Source of the DNA: a bacterium
Lineage (GTDB): Bacteria > Hinthialibacterota > Hinthialibacteria > H5-UNCL2
Direction: 5' to 3'
DNA: 64,000 nucleotides
Assembly: GCA_015075175.1 (NCBI GenBank)
Contig: JABTUV010000001.1
Coordinates: 1,074,501-1,138,500, forward strand
The translations under genes and the position numbers were made by a program. Shown in pieces: positions 18,096 to 28,053 of this stretch; the first letter of the stretch is position 1, and the number at the start of each line of letters is the position of its first letter. Under the pieces are notes generated by a model. The model worked only from the letters and a program-made list of their open reading frames with translations. It ran no database searches and had not been told where the DNA came from.

Positions 18096-18584
18096 ATGAC
18101 CGCCCGCAGCAAAGGCCGCAGCCTGGCCCTCCAACTTCTTTATCAGAACGAGGTTTCCGGCGATTCGCCGGCTGACACGCTTGAGCAGGTGGCGTCGTGG
18201 CCGGAGAAACTTTCCGCAAGACAGCTGAAGTATGCCCGCGGGCTTTTTGCCGGAGTCCTGCGCCGGCGCGCGGAAATCGACGACATGCTTCGGCCCCTGG
18301 TGGCGCACTATCGTCTCGAGCGCCTCAACACCGTCGACCTCTGCATCATGCGCATCGCCGTCTATGAGATGCTTTACGGTGGCGACGTGCCGCCGAAGGT
18401 CGCCATCAACGAGGCGATTGAATTGGCGAGGGATTTCAGCTCGGAGGACGCGCCGTCCTTCGTCAACGGCGTCCTGGACGCATTTTACCATCGTCACGCG
18501 GACGCCATCCCGCAGGCTCCCCGGCCGGACCGGGGTGAAGAAAACGATTCCGATCCGCCGCAACCGAGCGACTCCCATGGTTGA
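18096..18584 (+). CDS. nusB: Transcription antitermination factor NusB
   Basis: NusB pairs with NusE (S10) on boxA RNA to promote rRNA antitermination. The 162-residue protein has the all-helical core: [60 protein letters not shown] and [20 protein letters not shown] with VNGVLDAF. The last 25 residues are a hydrophilic tail. The stop overlaps the start of uvrB by eight bases. The usual ribH-nusB neighbourhood is split here by a small-gene islet. Confidence 0.95.
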   Translation: MTARSKGRSLALQLLYQNEVSGDSPADTLEQVASWPEKLSARQLKYARGLFAGVLRRRAEIDDMLRPLVAHYRLERLNTVDLCIMRIAVYEMLYGGDVPPKVAINEAIELARDFSSEDAPSFVNGVLDAFYHRHADAIPQAPRPDRGEENDSDPPQPSDSHG

Positions 18585-20607
18585 GTCCGACATCACCGTC
18601 CGGCTGATCGAGACCGAGCCGCTGGACCGCTTTGAACTGGTGTCGGACTACGCCCCGGCGGGCGATCAGCCGCGCGCCATCGAGAAACTGGTCGAGGGAC
18701 TGGAATCGGGCCTCCAGCACCAGGTGCTCCTGGGCGTCACAGGCTCCGGCAAGACCTTCACCCTGGCCAACGTGATCGCCGCGGTAAATCGTCCCACGCT
18801 GGTCCTGTCTCACAACAAGGTCCTGGCCGCGCAGCTGTATGCCGAGTTTCGCGGCTTCTTTCCTCACAACGCCGTCGGGTATTTTGTAAGTTATTATGAT
18901 TTCTACCAGCCGGAGGCTTATATTCCCGGCAGCGACACCTATATTGAGAAGGAAGTCACGATCAACGACGAACTTGACCGGCTGCGGCTGGCGGCGACCA
19001 CGGCGCTTCTGGAGCGGCGCGACGTGTTGATCGTGGCCTCGGTTTCCTGCATCTACGGGCTGGGTTCGCCGCAGGAGTACCGCGAGATGATGCTGCGCTG
19101 CTATCGCGGCCAGCGCGTTCAACGACGCGAGATTCTGCGCAAACTGGTGGATCTTCAGTACGAACGCAACGACCATGACTTTCATCGGGGCGCTTTTCGC
19201 GTGGCTGGGGACACCATCGATATCTATCCGGCCTACGGTGAAATCCCGGTGCGCATCGAGATGTTTGACGACGAGATCGAGCGCATCGCGCAATTGGACC
19301 CGCTGAAGGGATCACTGTTGGACGAGATGAGCCGGTTGACGATTTATCCGGCGAAGCACTTCGTAACCACGCAGGAGAACATGAACCGCGCGCTGGCCGC
19401 GATCGCCGACGAACTTGAAGAGCGGCTGGCCGAGTTGCGCGCGCAAAACAAGCTTTTGGAGGCGCAGCGACTGGAGCAGCGCACGCGCTTCGACATGGAG
19501 ATGATGCGAGAAATCGGGTATTGTCAGGGCATCGAGAACTACTCCCGGCACTTGGACGGACGCGCGCCCGGGCAGCCGCCCAACACGCTGATCGACTACT
19601 TTCCCGACGACTTTCTTTTGATCGTGGATGAGTCCCATATCACGCTGCCGCAGGTGCGCGGGATGTGGGGCGGCGACCGCTCGCGCAAGCGGACGCTGGT
19701 CGATTACGGGTTTCGCCTGCCGTCGGCGTTGGACAATCGGCCGCTGTCGGAAGATGAATTCAACGCCAAGATCGTGCAAGCCATCTATGTTTCGGCGACG
19801 CCGGCGGAACTGGAGCTGTCGCGCGCCGACCAGGTGGTCGAGCAGATCATCCGACCCACGGGGCTGGTCGATCCGGAAGTGGTCGTGGCGCCCGCGACCG
19901 GCCAGGTGGATGACCTGGTGGGACGCGTCCGGGAGCGCGTCGCGCGCGGGGAGCGGACCCTGGTGACGACCCTGACCAAGCGCATGGCCGAGGACCTTTC
20001 CGAGTATCTCAAGGAACTGGGCATCAAGGTCCACTACATGCACTTTCAGATCGACACGCTGGAGCGCATCGACATCATGGAGGGACTGCGGGCCGGAGTC
20101 TATGACGTGATCGTGGGCGTTAATCTGCTGCGCGAGGGCCTGGACTTTCCCGAAGTTTCGCTGGTCGCGATTCTGGACGCCGACAAGGAGGGCTTCCTGC
20201 GCGATGAGCGCAGCCTGATTCAAGTGGCCGGGCGCGCGGCGCGCAACGTCGCGGGGCAGGTGGTCATGTACGCGGATCATCCGACCGACAGCATGAGGCG
20301 CGCGCTGGCCGAGATGGCGCGCCGGCGCAACCTCCAACTTGTGCACAACCGTATTCACAAGATCGAACCCAGGACGATACAGAAACAGCGCAGCTCGATA
20401 TTGGAAGTGCGGCGGAAGCAGAAGCACGAAGTCGAGGAACTCTTAGTTGAGATTGGAGACATACCCAGGGGCGATAGCATCGCCGACAAGAAGACCCGGC
20501 AGAAATTGATCGCAGAGCTCAAGCGCAAGATGTTTGCGGCGGCCAAGGACCTCGAGTTCGAGAAGGCGGCCGTTTATCGCGACAAGATACTCGAATTGAG
20601 TGCGTGA
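18577..20607 (+). CDS. uvrB: Excinuclease ABC subunit B
   Basis: UvrB verifies DNA damage with UvrA and recruits UvrC for incision. The 676-residue product begins [20 protein letters not shown] at 18577, overlapping nusB. It has Walker [14 protein letters not shown], the damage-probing beta-hairpin [20 protein letters not shown], and the [20 protein letters not shown] motif. It also has a C-terminal helicase domain ([29 protein letters not shown]) and a C-terminal UVR motif ([13 protein letters not shown]). All family features are present and the frame is clean. It converges with hemH, separated by only 12 bases. Confidence 0.98.
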   Translation: MVESDITVRLIETEPLDRFELVSDYAPAGDQPRAIEKLVEGLESGLQHQVLLGVTGSGKTFTLANVIAAVNRPTLVLSHNKVLAAQLYAEFRGFFPHNAVGYFVSYYDFYQPEAYIPGSDTYIEKEVTINDELDRLRLAATTALLERRDVLIVASVSCIYGLGSPQEYREMMLRCYRGQRVQRREILRKLVDLQYERNDHDFHRGAFRVAGDTIDIYPAYGEIPVRIEMFDDEIERIAQLDPLKGSLLDEMSRLTIYPAKHFVTTQENMNRALAAIADELEERLAELRAQNKLLEAQRLEQRTRFDMEMMREIGYCQGIENYSRHLDGRAPGQPPNTLIDYFPDDFLLIVDESHITLPQVRGMWGGDRSRKRTLVDYGFRLPSALDNRPLSEDEFNAKIVQAIYVSATPAELELSRADQVVEQIIRPTGLVDPEVVVAPATGQVDDLVGRVRERVARGERTLVTTLTKRMAEDLSEYLKELGIKVHYMHFQIDTLERIDIMEGLRAGVYDVIVGVNLLREGLDFPEVSLVAILDADKEGFLRDERSLIQVAGRAARNVAGQVVMYADHPTDSMRRALAEMARRRNLQLVHNRIHKIEPRTIQKQRSSILEVRRKQKHEVEELLVEIGDIPRGDSIADKKTRQKLIAELKRKMFAAAKDLEFEKAAVYRDKILELSA

Positions 20608-20619
20608 ACGGGAGCGCGG

Positions 20620-21609
20620 TCAGGATGCAAGCGATTCCTCCACGCGCCCGGCCAGGTAGTCGATGAACGGCGGCCAGTCGTTCATACACGGCAGATGCAG
20701 GACCGATAGGGCCGGATGTTGCTGAAATACCAACCGGCCCTCGAGTTGGCTTTCCGCGTTGTCGGCCAGAAACCCGAAGGGATAATAGACGACGCTGCAA
20801 ATGCCGCGCCGCTCGGTTTCGGCCACGGCCGTCGTCAGGTCGGGCGAAGTCCACTCGCCGCCCAGCGTGTGATTCAACCACCCGACCGACGTGTACGCGA
20901 AGCGCGACGCCAGTCGATCGTGCAGGCGCTGGTAAAAGCACCGCGTCGTGCCGAGGCCCGTGTCGATGCCGGCGGGGGCATTGACCAGCGTGCCGTGCAC
21001 GCCCAACAAAAGGGCCGACTCCCGACATCGCTGCTCGTTCCAAGCGTGGTTCTCCAACTGTGAGAGAACGAAGCGTTCCATCAACTCGTCCATCCGGTTG
21101 TCGTCCGAGAAGGAGCATACGTAACGGGGGGACGGCGAGGGAGGAGCGCCAAAGCGTTTCTGATAGTCCAGCAGATCGCCGCGGGAAATGCCGGTGGTGA
21201 AATCGGAATCCGCAAGATACATGGGCATGAGAAGCGTGGCGTCGAAGCGGTCCGGTGCAAGCGACGCAAGGACCTCGGGCAGGAGCGGACGGCGAAACTC
21301 ATAGACGGCCCGCACGTCGTAATCGCGACTGGGGTCGCGTCCAGCGAGAGCCTGCCGCAGGGCTTCCACCTGTCGCGTGGTGATGGCCTCCAGGGGCGAG
21401 CTGTAGGCGGCCTCCCTCCAGCCGGAGACGCGGCCACGCGCGCGCTTGAAGGCGATCCACGGCAGGAGAAACCTGGGAATGGGCGCGACCTTGAGCGTCA
21501 GGCGCTTCAGAATGAGCAGGGAATAATCATACTGATCGCGGAAGCGCGCTCGGGGTGGCTCGCCGTAAGTCAGGAGGAGCACGGCGACGCGCGGGCGCCG
21601 GGCGGTCAT
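20620..21609 (-). CDS. hemH: Ferrochelatase (proto- or coproporphyrin)
   Basis: HemH inserts Fe2+ into the porphyrin at the end of heme synthesis. The 329-residue protein has the N-terminal VAVLLLTYGEP, the metal-site His in LLLGVHGTLVNAP and the conserved acidic helix YYPFGFLADNAES. It overlaps the HemY gene by four bases as the last gene of the leftward operon hemE-hemN-hemY-hemH. With a HemY-type oxidase present, either the protoporphyrin or the coproporphyrin branch is possible. No HemQ gene is in the window to decide. Confidence 0.92.
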   Translation of the reverse strand: MTARRPRVAVLLLTYGEPPRARFRDQYDYSLLILKRLTLKVAPIPRFLLPWIAFKRARGRVSGWREAAYSSPLEAITTRQVEALRQALAGRDPSRDYDVRAVYEFRRPLLPEVLASLAPDRFDATLLMPMYLADSDFTTGISRGDLLDYQKRFGAPPSPSPRYVCSFSDDNRMDELMERFVLSQLENHAWNEQRCRESALLLGVHGTLVNAPAGIDTGLGTTRCFYQRLHDRLASRFAYTSVGWLNHTLGGEWTSPDLTTAVAETERRGICSVVYYPFGFLADNAESQLEGRLVFQQHPALSVLHLPCMNDWPPFIDYLAGRVEESLAS

Positions 21610-23033
21610 GGTTGCGCCTCAAGCTGCCGGGCGATCGCGACGGCGCATTCCTCGCCCCTGCGAACGCAATCCGGTAGTGAGATGCCGGAGATGAAATTCC
21701 CGATCAAGCGCAAGGGCGCGGGCAGGCGCCTCGTCGTCTCTTCCCAAGCATCGACGCGCCGCAGGTGTCCCAGGGTATAGGCAGGCAGCGCCTTGGGAAG
21801 GCGCGTGATGCGAAGCAGCGTCCTTGTTCCGTCCCAGCCCATCGACGCGGAAAGGTCGCGCAGAAGCGCGCGCTCGACCTCGCGATCGTCCAAGTCCGGC
21901 ATTTTGGGATCCGTCATGCCGCCGTAGAATACGGTCAGTAACGCATGGTCCTCCGGCGCGCGTTGATCGAAGATCGCGCTCGTCCAGAGCACCCCAAGCG
22001 CGCGCACGTCGCGATGGCGGGGAACGAGAAAACCGAACCCCTGCGGCTTGACGCGCAGCGAGGCCAGCGGCGCTCCGACGTGCGCGACCATGACCGGAGT
22101 GTACTCGACTTCGGCGAGCGCCTGCGCCGCGGTTGGCGCGACGTCCCGCAAAAGGGATGCGGCGGCGTGCGCGGGTGTGGCGATGATCAAGGCCTCCGCC
22201 GGGAAAACCACGGGCGCCCCGCGGTCGTGGACGTGCACGAGCCAACGGCCCTCGCGCGCCTCGATGCGGACAACCGAAAGTCCGCAATGCACGCGCGATC
22301 CCAGCGCCTCCGCCAGTCGCTCGGGCAGTTGCGCAAGACCCTTGCGGAAACTGCACAGCGCCGAAGGTTGGCGCCGAGCGCGCGGCCGGCCGGTCTTGAG
22401 GCGCTCACGTCTTCTCTCTGAAAAATACGCAAGGGCGCCTCGGACCACGCTCCCCCGTCTGCGGGCGAAGTCATAGATCAGCGGAAACGCCGCCGGCATG
22501 GACATGCGCCCCGGATCTCCCGCGTAGACCCCCGACACGAACGGCCCGACAAACATCTCCAACACCTCGCGCCCCACGTGCTCGGATACAAAATCGGCGA
22601 CGCTCTGCTCCTCGGGCGGACGCTTGGTGATAAAAGGTTCCCGGAGAAGCCGCAACTTGCCCGAAAAGGACAGCAGCCGCGTCGCCAGGAGTTCGCCCGG
22701 CCCCAGAGGGACGCGCTGGAGTCGCCCGCTGTCATAGATGTATCTGGGTTGATCGCGCATCAGCGAGGTAAGATGCTCGTCCCCGATTCCGAGGTCCGCG
22801 ATGAGTCGCTCGGTCGCCGGTCGTCGCGTATAGGTGTTGGGTCCGAGTTCGAGAAGGTATCCATCCTGGACAAACGACTGGATGGCGCCGCCGACGCGGG
22901 GCGCGGCCTCAAGCACCTGCACGTCCACCCCGCGCTCGCGCAGGCGGTACGCGCAGGCGAGTCCCGAGATGCCCGCGCCGATCACGACCGCGCGCGGGCG
23001 GCGGTCAGTATTACGAGGGCTGTCCTCAGACAT
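21606..23033 (-). CDS. hemY: HemY-type proto/coproporphyrinogen oxidase
   Basis: This FAD enzyme oxidises porphyrinogen to porphyrin using O2. The Rossmann FAD motif AVVIGAGISGLACAYRLRER occurs near the N-terminus, followed by VLEAAPRVGGAIQSF. GPNTYTRRPATERLI matches the substrate-side segment, and LIGNFISGISLPDCVRRGEE forms the C-terminal FAD contact. The ATG at 23033 (MSEDSPRNTD) gives 475 residues, near family length. An in-frame start 17 codons upstream adds a non-conserved extension. The gene overlaps hemH by four bases. Pairing it with an oxygen-independent HemN suggests heme synthesis across varying oxygen levels. Confidence 0.93.
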   Translation of the reverse strand: MSEDSPRNTDRRPRAVVIGAGISGLACAYRLRERGVDVQVLEAAPRVGGAIQSFVQDGYLLELGPNTYTRRPATERLIADLGIGDEHLTSLMRDQPRYIYDSGRLQRVPLGPGELLATRLLSFSGKLRLLREPFITKRPPEEQSVADFVSEHVGREVLEMFVGPFVSGVYAGDPGRMSMPAAFPLIYDFARRRGSVVRGALAYFSERRRERLKTGRPRARRQPSALCSFRKGLAQLPERLAEALGSRVHCGLSVVRIEAREGRWLVHVHDRGAPVVFPAEALIIATPAHAAASLLRDVAPTAAQALAEVEYTPVMVAHVGAPLASLRVKPQGFGFLVPRHRDVRALGVLWTSAIFDQRAPEDHALLTVFYGGMTDPKMPDLDDREVERALLRDLSASMGWDGTRTLLRITRLPKALPAYTLGHLRRVDAWEETTRRLPAPLRLIGNFISGISLPDCVRRGEECAVAIARQLEAQP

Positions 23034-23100
23034 GCGAAGGGTCCCCTGTCGCAACTCCACCAACGTGAGGCGGTCGCGCCCCAACCGAATTAAGGCGCCC

Positions 23101-23148
23101 GGAGTACAAACTTCAGTTTGCAGAGGCGCAGGCTGAAGCCTGTACTCC
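23101..23148. repeat. GGAGTACA...TGTACTCC inverted repeat between hemN and hemY
   Basis: GGAGTACAAACTTCAGTTTG (23101-23120) pairs with CAGGCTGAAGCCTGTACTCC (23129-23148) imperfectly. The segment CAGGCTGAAGCCTGTACTCC also recurs, with one change, inside the gspK leader near 42783, so it belongs to a dispersed repeat family. It could form a hairpin in the heme operon transcript. Confidence 0.65.
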
Positions 23149-23153
23149 GACGG

Positions 23154-24569
23154 CTAGAGCGTGCGGGAAAACGTCGCCCTGGGCTGCTCGCGCCTCAAGT
23201 AAACGTCGAAGACCATGGCGATGTTGCGCACGAAAATGTGCCCGAGCAGCGTCACGTCGATGCGGTCGGGCGCCAGCACCAGCAACCCGTCGCGTTCAAA
23301 CTGCGGCAGCTGGGCGAGTTCGTATTCAAAATAACGCTCAAAATCGACGCTGAAACGCTCCTCGATGCTGGAGGGCACAAGGCGACCATGGCACATCAGC
23401 TCATAAATGACCACGCGCCGCAGGCGATCGTCGTCGGAAAGTACAAAACCGCGCTCGATGGGCAGCTCTCCCCCGTCCAGCGCGCGATAATACACGGAAA
23501 GCTTCTTCTCGTTCTGAACGTACAGGTCCTGCGTGGCGGAGATGGACGAGACCCCGAAGGCGTAAAGGTCCGTGCCGGCCTGGGTGGTGTAACCCATGAA
23601 GTTGCGCTGGATGGTGCGATTGCGGCGCGCGATCGCCAACGGATCGTCCGGCAGGGCGAAGTGGTCCATGCCGATGTACTCATACCCTTCCGACACGAAG
23701 CGCTCGTAGGCGCTGACCATGATGCGGAACTTCTCGCGTCCGGAGGGGAAGAGCTCGGGATTAAGATAACGTTGGTGCGCCAGACGCCGGGGCAGATAGG
23801 CGAAATTGTAGAGCGCGATCCGGTCCGGTCGCAACCGGGCTACGATGTCGAGCGTTCTTGCGAAGGTTGCCACGGTTTGAAGGGGCAGCCCGTAAACGAG
23901 ATCATAGTTGACGCTGGCAAAACCCAGCCGGCGCGCCAACTCGGTCAGGTGCTCGGTTTCTTCGACGGTCTGAACGCGTTCGATGATCTGCTGGGTGGGA
24001 GAATGAAAATCCTGCACGCCGAAGGAGACGCGGTTGAAGCCGAGATCGGCGAGCGCGATGAGGTGTTCATCGCGGGTGACGCAGGGATCGGCCTCCAGCG
24101 CCATTTCCGCGTCCGGCGCGAAGCGAAAGTGTCGCTTGATGCGTTCCACCAACCAGGTCAACTGCTCGGGCGAAAGAAACGTGGGCGTGCCGCCGCCGAA
24201 GTGCATCTGGGTCACCGTTCGGCCGCCGTCTCCCCCCGACTCGACTTCCGCCCGGACGATGGTCATCTCACGGTCCAGATAGCGGAGATAGTCGTCGGCG
24301 ATCTCGGGTTTTTTCGTGATGATGACGTTGCAGGCGCAGAAGGCGCAGCGATGCTCGCAGAACGGGATGTGAAAATAGAGGGAAAGCGGCTTGTCGTGCG
24401 AGCGCGCGGCGTCGGCGCGCAGGCGCGCGCGAAACTGGTCCTGTCGCACGGCGTCCGTCCACTCGGGCGCAGTGGGATAACTGGTGTAACGCGGTCCCTG
24501 GCGGTTGTAACGCTCCAGGAACTCGGACGAGAGATTGGAGAGGACGGTAGCCGCCGCGTGTGCGTTCAT
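23154..24569 (-). CDS. hemN: Oxygen-independent coproporphyrinogen III oxidase
   Basis: HemN decarboxylates coproporphyrinogen III by radical SAM chemistry in the cytoplasm. The 471-residue protein has the N-terminal YNRQGPRYTSYPTA, the cluster motif CEHRCAFCACNV (C-x3-C-x2-C), then MHFGGGTPTFLS and EADPCVTRDEHL. The C-terminal HemN domain contains YIGMDHFALPDD and RNFMGYTTQAGTDLYAFG. These are marks of true HemN rather than HemW. The start overlaps the hemE stop by four bases (ATGA). The presence of the long C-terminal domain and the Cys after the cluster supports a real CPO function. Confidence 0.97.
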   Translation of the reverse strand: MNAHAAATVLSNLSSEFLERYNRQGPRYTSYPTAPEWTDAVRQDQFRARLRADAARSHDKPLSLYFHIPFCEHRCAFCACNVIITKKPEIADDYLRYLDREMTIVRAEVESGGDGGRTVTQMHFGGGTPTFLSPEQLTWLVERIKRHFRFAPDAEMALEADPCVTRDEHLIALADLGFNRVSFGVQDFHSPTQQIIERVQTVEETEHLTELARRLGFASVNYDLVYGLPLQTVATFARTLDIVARLRPDRIALYNFAYLPRRLAHQRYLNPELFPSGREKFRIMVSAYERFVSEGYEYIGMDHFALPDDPLAIARRNRTIQRNFMGYTTQAGTDLYAFGVSSISATQDLYVQNEKKLSVYYRALDGGELPIERGFVLSDDDRLRRVVIYELMCHGRLVPSSIEERFSVDFERYFEYELAQLPQFERDGLLVLAPDRIDVTLLGHIFVRNIAMVFDVYLRREQPRATFSRTL

Positions 24570-25618
24570 GTCTCAGAACCTCGCACCGCGGCGACAAACG
24601 CCCGAACGCTCTCGACAGGAGTCCCCGGCAGGATGCCGTGGCCCAGGTTGGCGATGTAGCGCGCGTTGTTCGCCGCGCCGGCCAGCATGGCGCGCGTTTC
24701 TTCTCGCACCATCTGCGGCGCGGCGAAGAGCGTGGCCGGATCCAGGTTCCCCTGCAGCACCACTTCGTCTCCGACCACGCGCCGCACGTCCGGCAGCGGC
24801 AGCCGCCAATCCACCGACAGCACGTCGACGCCGGCGTCAACCATCTCCCGCAGCAGCGGCGCGCTGCCATTGACGTACAACGCGATGGGAGCGCCCAGGG
24901 GTCGAATCTTCTGCACCACGTATTTCTGGTAGCGGAGGGCGAACTCGTGATAATCCGGCAGGGAAAGCGCTCCCGCCCAGGTGTCAAAGAGTTGCACCAG
25001 GTCCGCGCCGGCTTCGATCTGGATGCGCAAATAGTCGGCGACGGTATCGGCAAGGCGCGCGAGGATCTCGTGCAGCAGTCCGGGTTCGCGCCAGCGCATG
25101 GCCTTCACAACCTCCAGGTTGCGCGACAGGGCGCCCTCAATGGCATAGGCGGCCAGCGTGAAGGGCGCGCCGGCGAAGCCGAGGAGCGGCACGTCGGGGC
25201 CCAGCTCGCGCCGCAGGAGTGCCAGCGTATGAAACACCGGTTCATCATGGTCGAACGAAGCGGGCCGAAAGCGGTCCAACGCCGCGCGGTCGTGGATGGC
25301 CTCCGTCAATTTCGGTCCCTTGTCGGTGAAAACCACCGGCGTACCCATCGCCTCCATCGGGGTGACGATGTCGTTGAAGACGATGACGGCGTCCACGTCC
25401 AGGATGCGCAGCGGCTGCAACGAAACTTCCGCGGCGGCCTCGGGGGTGCGGCACAGGGTGAGAAAGTCGTAGCGGGCGCGGACCGCCTGGTACTCGGGCA
25501 GGTAGCGGCCCGCCTGGCGCATCATCCAGACGGGCGGACGGTCCACGGGACGCCCGGCGAGGGCGTTCCTCCAGCGCTCCATCTTGCTCATGGCCGTCTT
25601 GGCCGACACGCCTTGCAT
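24566..25618 (-). CDS. hemE: Uroporphyrinogen decarboxylase
   Basis: HemE removes four acetate carboxyls from uroporphyrinogen III. From ATG 25618, preceded by a GGGGAG ribosome site, the 350-residue protein shows PPVWMMRQAGRYLPEYQAVR, then FNDIVTPMEAMG and GFAGAPFTLAAYAIEG. It also carries LQGNLDPATLF and a C-terminal NLGHGILPGTPVESV. An upstream in-frame extension of 52 codons covers a repeat and is not conserved. It is the first gene of the leftward heme operon and is coupled to hemN. Confidence 0.97.
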   Translation of the reverse strand: MQGVSAKTAMSKMERWRNALAGRPVDRPPVWMMRQAGRYLPEYQAVRARYDFLTLCRTPEAAAEVSLQPLRILDVDAVIVFNDIVTPMEAMGTPVVFTDKGPKLTEAIHDRAALDRFRPASFDHDEPVFHTLALLRRELGPDVPLLGFAGAPFTLAAYAIEGALSRNLEVVKAMRWREPGLLHEILARLADTVADYLRIQIEAGADLVQLFDTWAGALSLPDYHEFALRYQKYVVQKIRPLGAPIALYVNGSAPLLREMVDAGVDVLSVDWRLPLPDVRRVVGDEVVLQGNLDPATLFAAPQMVREETRAMLAGAANNARYIANLGHGILPGTPVESVRAFVAAVRGSET

Positions 25619-25696
25619 TCCGCGCTCCCCGCCGTTGTAGCGGCTTAACCTAGCACGAAACGGCGGGATAGTCAGCAATTTTTCACGGAGGAGGGG

Positions 25697-25772
25697 CGGG
25701 GACAGGCGCCGATTTTCCAGAGTGCGTTTTTCGTTCGTTGGGAGACCGGCGCGGAAAATCCGCGACTGTCCC
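25697..25772. repeat. GGGACAG inverted repeat (REP-like), copy 2
   Basis: GGGGACAGGCGCCGATTTTC (from 25697) pairs with the reverse complement of GGAAAATCCGCGACTGTCCC (25753-25772). A further half copy with GTCGGCGACCGTCCCC follows near 25785. The family matches the repeat at 16027-16109. It occupies the divergent gap between hemE and the amidohydrolase gene, so it may affect either promoter. Confidence 0.7.
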
Positions 25773-25857
25773 ATGAGGCGCGTGGAGAGTCGGCGACCGT
25801 CCCCACGAGGATTGTCCCTTTACCGCTCAAGCCGTTGGCGCTAGGCTGCCGGTCACC

Positions 25858-27396
25858 ATGTTGATTCGACTTCTCACGGCATTTGCGCTGGCGTTGGCGC
25901 CAGCTGTGATTCACGCGGCGGATTTCGATCTGCTCATCCGGCGGGGCGAGGTCTATCCTGATGGGCGGTCCGAACCGCTCCATGTCGATGTGGGCGTCCG
26001 CGGCGACAAGATCGCGGCCATGGGTAATCTCGCGAAGAAGACGGCGAATCGAGTGATCGACGCCTCGGGCTTGCTGGTCGTGCCCGGTTTCATCGACGTG
26101 CACGGCCACGGCGACGAAGGGGGCGCGTTCACGTCCTATCTGCGACAAGGCGTGACGACCATGGTTCACGGCAACTGCGGCGGCAGCCGGGGCGCGCGTG
26201 ACATGGCCGCGCACCTGGAGGCGCTCCGCGGCAAGCAGGGACTGAACTACATGACGTTGGTCGGCCACAACAGCCTGCGCAATGCGGTCGGTCTGTCCGA
26301 CGCCACGCCGACCGCGGCGCAGATGAAGAAGATGAAGGAGCTGCTCCAGCAGGCGTTGGCCGCGGGCGCCTTCGGATTGTCGTCCGGCCTCGTGTACGCG
26401 CCCGGTTACAACGCGCAGACGGACGAGCTGGTCGAATTGTGCCGGTTGGTCGCGGCGTGGGACGGCGTGTATGCGACGCACATGCGGCACGAGGACCGGC
26501 GCGTGCTGGAGGCGCTGGACGAGGCGCTGGAGATCGGGCGACGGTCGGGCGTGCGCGTGCAGATTTCGCATATCAAGTGCACGGGGCGGCGCGGATGGGG
26601 ACTGTCGCACGAAATCCTGGCGCGCGTGGCGGAGGCGCGGGCCGACGGGGTGCGTGTGATGCTGGATCAGTATCCCTACACGGCGGCGGCGACCACGCTG
26701 CGCATTCTCTTTCCCTTGTGGGCGCAGCGCGACTGGAAGGCGGCGACCACGGCGCGCCGCGGCGAGCTCTTGGCCGCGCTCTCCGCCACGCTGGATGAGA
26801 ACGGCGGCGCCGAGAACATCTTCGTGCGCTCCGAGACGCATGGTCAGATATATCTTGATGCATTGGCAAAGAAGCTGGGCAAGCCGCCGGAGGTCGTGCT
26901 GGCCGATGATCTCGGCCTGTCGGGAGGGCGCGGGATTTTTCATTTCATGCGCGAGGACGACGTGCGCACGCTGATGCAAGGCCCCGAGGTGATGCTGGGC
27001 TCGGACGGACCGACGGGCAGCCATCCGCGCGGGGCGGGCACGTTCGCGCGCTTCTGGGGCCGGTACGGACGCGAGCTTGGCATGTTCGAGCCGCGCGAGT
27101 GCGTCAACAAGACCTCGACGCTGGCGGCGCGCCAGTTTCGACTCATCGAGCAGAAGCGCGGGGCGCTGCGCGTCGGCTTCTTCGCCGACGTCGCCATTCT
27201 TGATTATGATATGATAAATGATACTGCCACCTATGAGAATCCCAGCGCGGCGCCGAGGGGCATCCCCTACGTGATTATCAACGGGAAGCTGGCGTTGGAC
27301 AAGGGCCGGACCACGGGTGCGCGCAGCGGTCGAGTCTTGCGCCTGACCGACTCGCCCTTGCTGAAATCGCCTCCCGACCAGGAGGCGGGAGGGTGA
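25858..27396 (+). CDS. Exported N-acyl-D-amino-acid deacylase-like amidohydrolase
   Basis: The first 21 residues (MLIRLLTAFALALAPAVIHA) are a signal peptide, so the enzyme works in the periplasm. The amidohydrolase/D-aminoacylase fold is clear: FDLLIRRGEVYPDG, then the metal motif GFIDVHGHGDEGG (H-x-H). Also present are YATHMRHEDRRVLEA, VQISHIKCTG and the late VMLGSDGPTGSHPRGAGTF with FARFWGRYGRELG. Family members hydrolyse N-acyl-D-amino acids or D-aminoacyl dipeptides. Length (512 aa) is normal. The next gene overlaps by four bases. Substrate is not certain. Confidence 0.85.
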   Translation: MLIRLLTAFALALAPAVIHAADFDLLIRRGEVYPDGRSEPLHVDVGVRGDKIAAMGNLAKKTANRVIDASGLLVVPGFIDVHGHGDEGGAFTSYLRQGVTTMVHGNCGGSRGARDMAAHLEALRGKQGLNYMTLVGHNSLRNAVGLSDATPTAAQMKKMKELLQQALAAGAFGLSSGLVYAPGYNAQTDELVELCRLVAAWDGVYATHMRHEDRRVLEALDEALEIGRRSGVRVQISHIKCTGRRGWGLSHEILARVAEARADGVRVMLDQYPYTAAATTLRILFPLWAQRDWKAATTARRGELLAALSATLDENGGAENIFVRSETHGQIYLDALAKKLGKPPEVVLADDLGLSGGRGIFHFMREDDVRTLMQGPEVMLGSDGPTGSHPRGAGTFARFWGRYGRELGMFEPRECVNKTSTLAARQFRLIEQKRGALRVGFFADVAILDYDMINDTATYENPSAAPRGIPYVIINGKLALDKGRTTGARSGRVLRLTDSPLLKSPPDQEAGG

Positions 27397-28022
27397 GACG
27401 GGGCCGACTCTACCTGCAATTGCTCATAGTGGGACTCTGCATCTTGGGGGCGGGCTGGTATTTTTATCCGCGCCGCTTTTTACCTGACCCGAGGGCGCTG
27501 GCGGAAGCCGAGACGCGCATGTGGCAGGCGTATTACGGCGATGATCCCAAGCTCTTGGCGACCGAGCTCGTGTCGGTCTTGCGGGAACAGTATGGGCTTT
27601 CTTACTTGCGTGCGGCGCAGATCGGCAGCGATCTTCTGGACGCGACGCTGGCGTTCCAACGTAACCGCGACAACTATGAGGAAGCTGTGTTGCCGCACCT
27701 GGAGCGGGCTTACGGGCGTCTGCGGTCGGCGCATGGCGGAAGCTGGGACGCGGGCGAGGCGGCGCGGGCGGAACTGGACTGGTGGGCGGCGCGCCGCACC
27801 CCGGGCCGAGACAACCCGGAGGAAGTGGGCAGGGCGATTGCGCGCCTTTACGCGATTCTGTATGGCAAGAGCAACGCCAGGATCCAGGAGGCGGGATACC
27901 TGCGGGCGCGGGCGGCCAATCTGCGCGATCGCGGCGGCCTCGCCGGCCCCGATGGGGATTGGTCGGAAATCCAACGGCTTTTGGAGCAGTCCTACACCGC
28001 GCTGGTGGACGGCGTCCGGTAG
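27393..28022 (+). CDS. Membrane-anchored hypothetical protein, 209 aa
   Basis: The GTG start at 27393 overlaps the amidohydrolase stop. One N-terminal helix (LYLQLLIVGLCILGAGWYFY) anchors a helical, probably periplasmic domain. Notable segments are AEAETRMWQAYYGDDPKLLA, REQYGLSYLRAAQIGSDLLD and ARAELDWWAARRTPGRDNPE with VGRAIARLYAILYG. I do not recognise a named family, but the same kind of short anchored protein with a W-W-x-x-R-R motif occurs in several bacterial genomes. It is probably co-transcribed with the amidohydrolase. Function is unknown. Confidence 0.55.
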   Translation: MRRGRLYLQLLIVGLCILGAGWYFYPRRFLPDPRALAEAETRMWQAYYGDDPKLLATELVSVLREQYGLSYLRAAQIGSDLLDATLAFQRNRDNYEEAVLPHLERAYGRLRSAHGGSWDAGEAARAELDWWAARRTPGRDNPEEVGRAIARLYAILYGKSNARIQEAGYLRARAANLRDRGGLAGPDGDWSEIQRLLEQSYTALVDGVR

Positions 28023-28053
28023 GGTGCGCACCGCGCACCGCCCCGCCCGTCTC

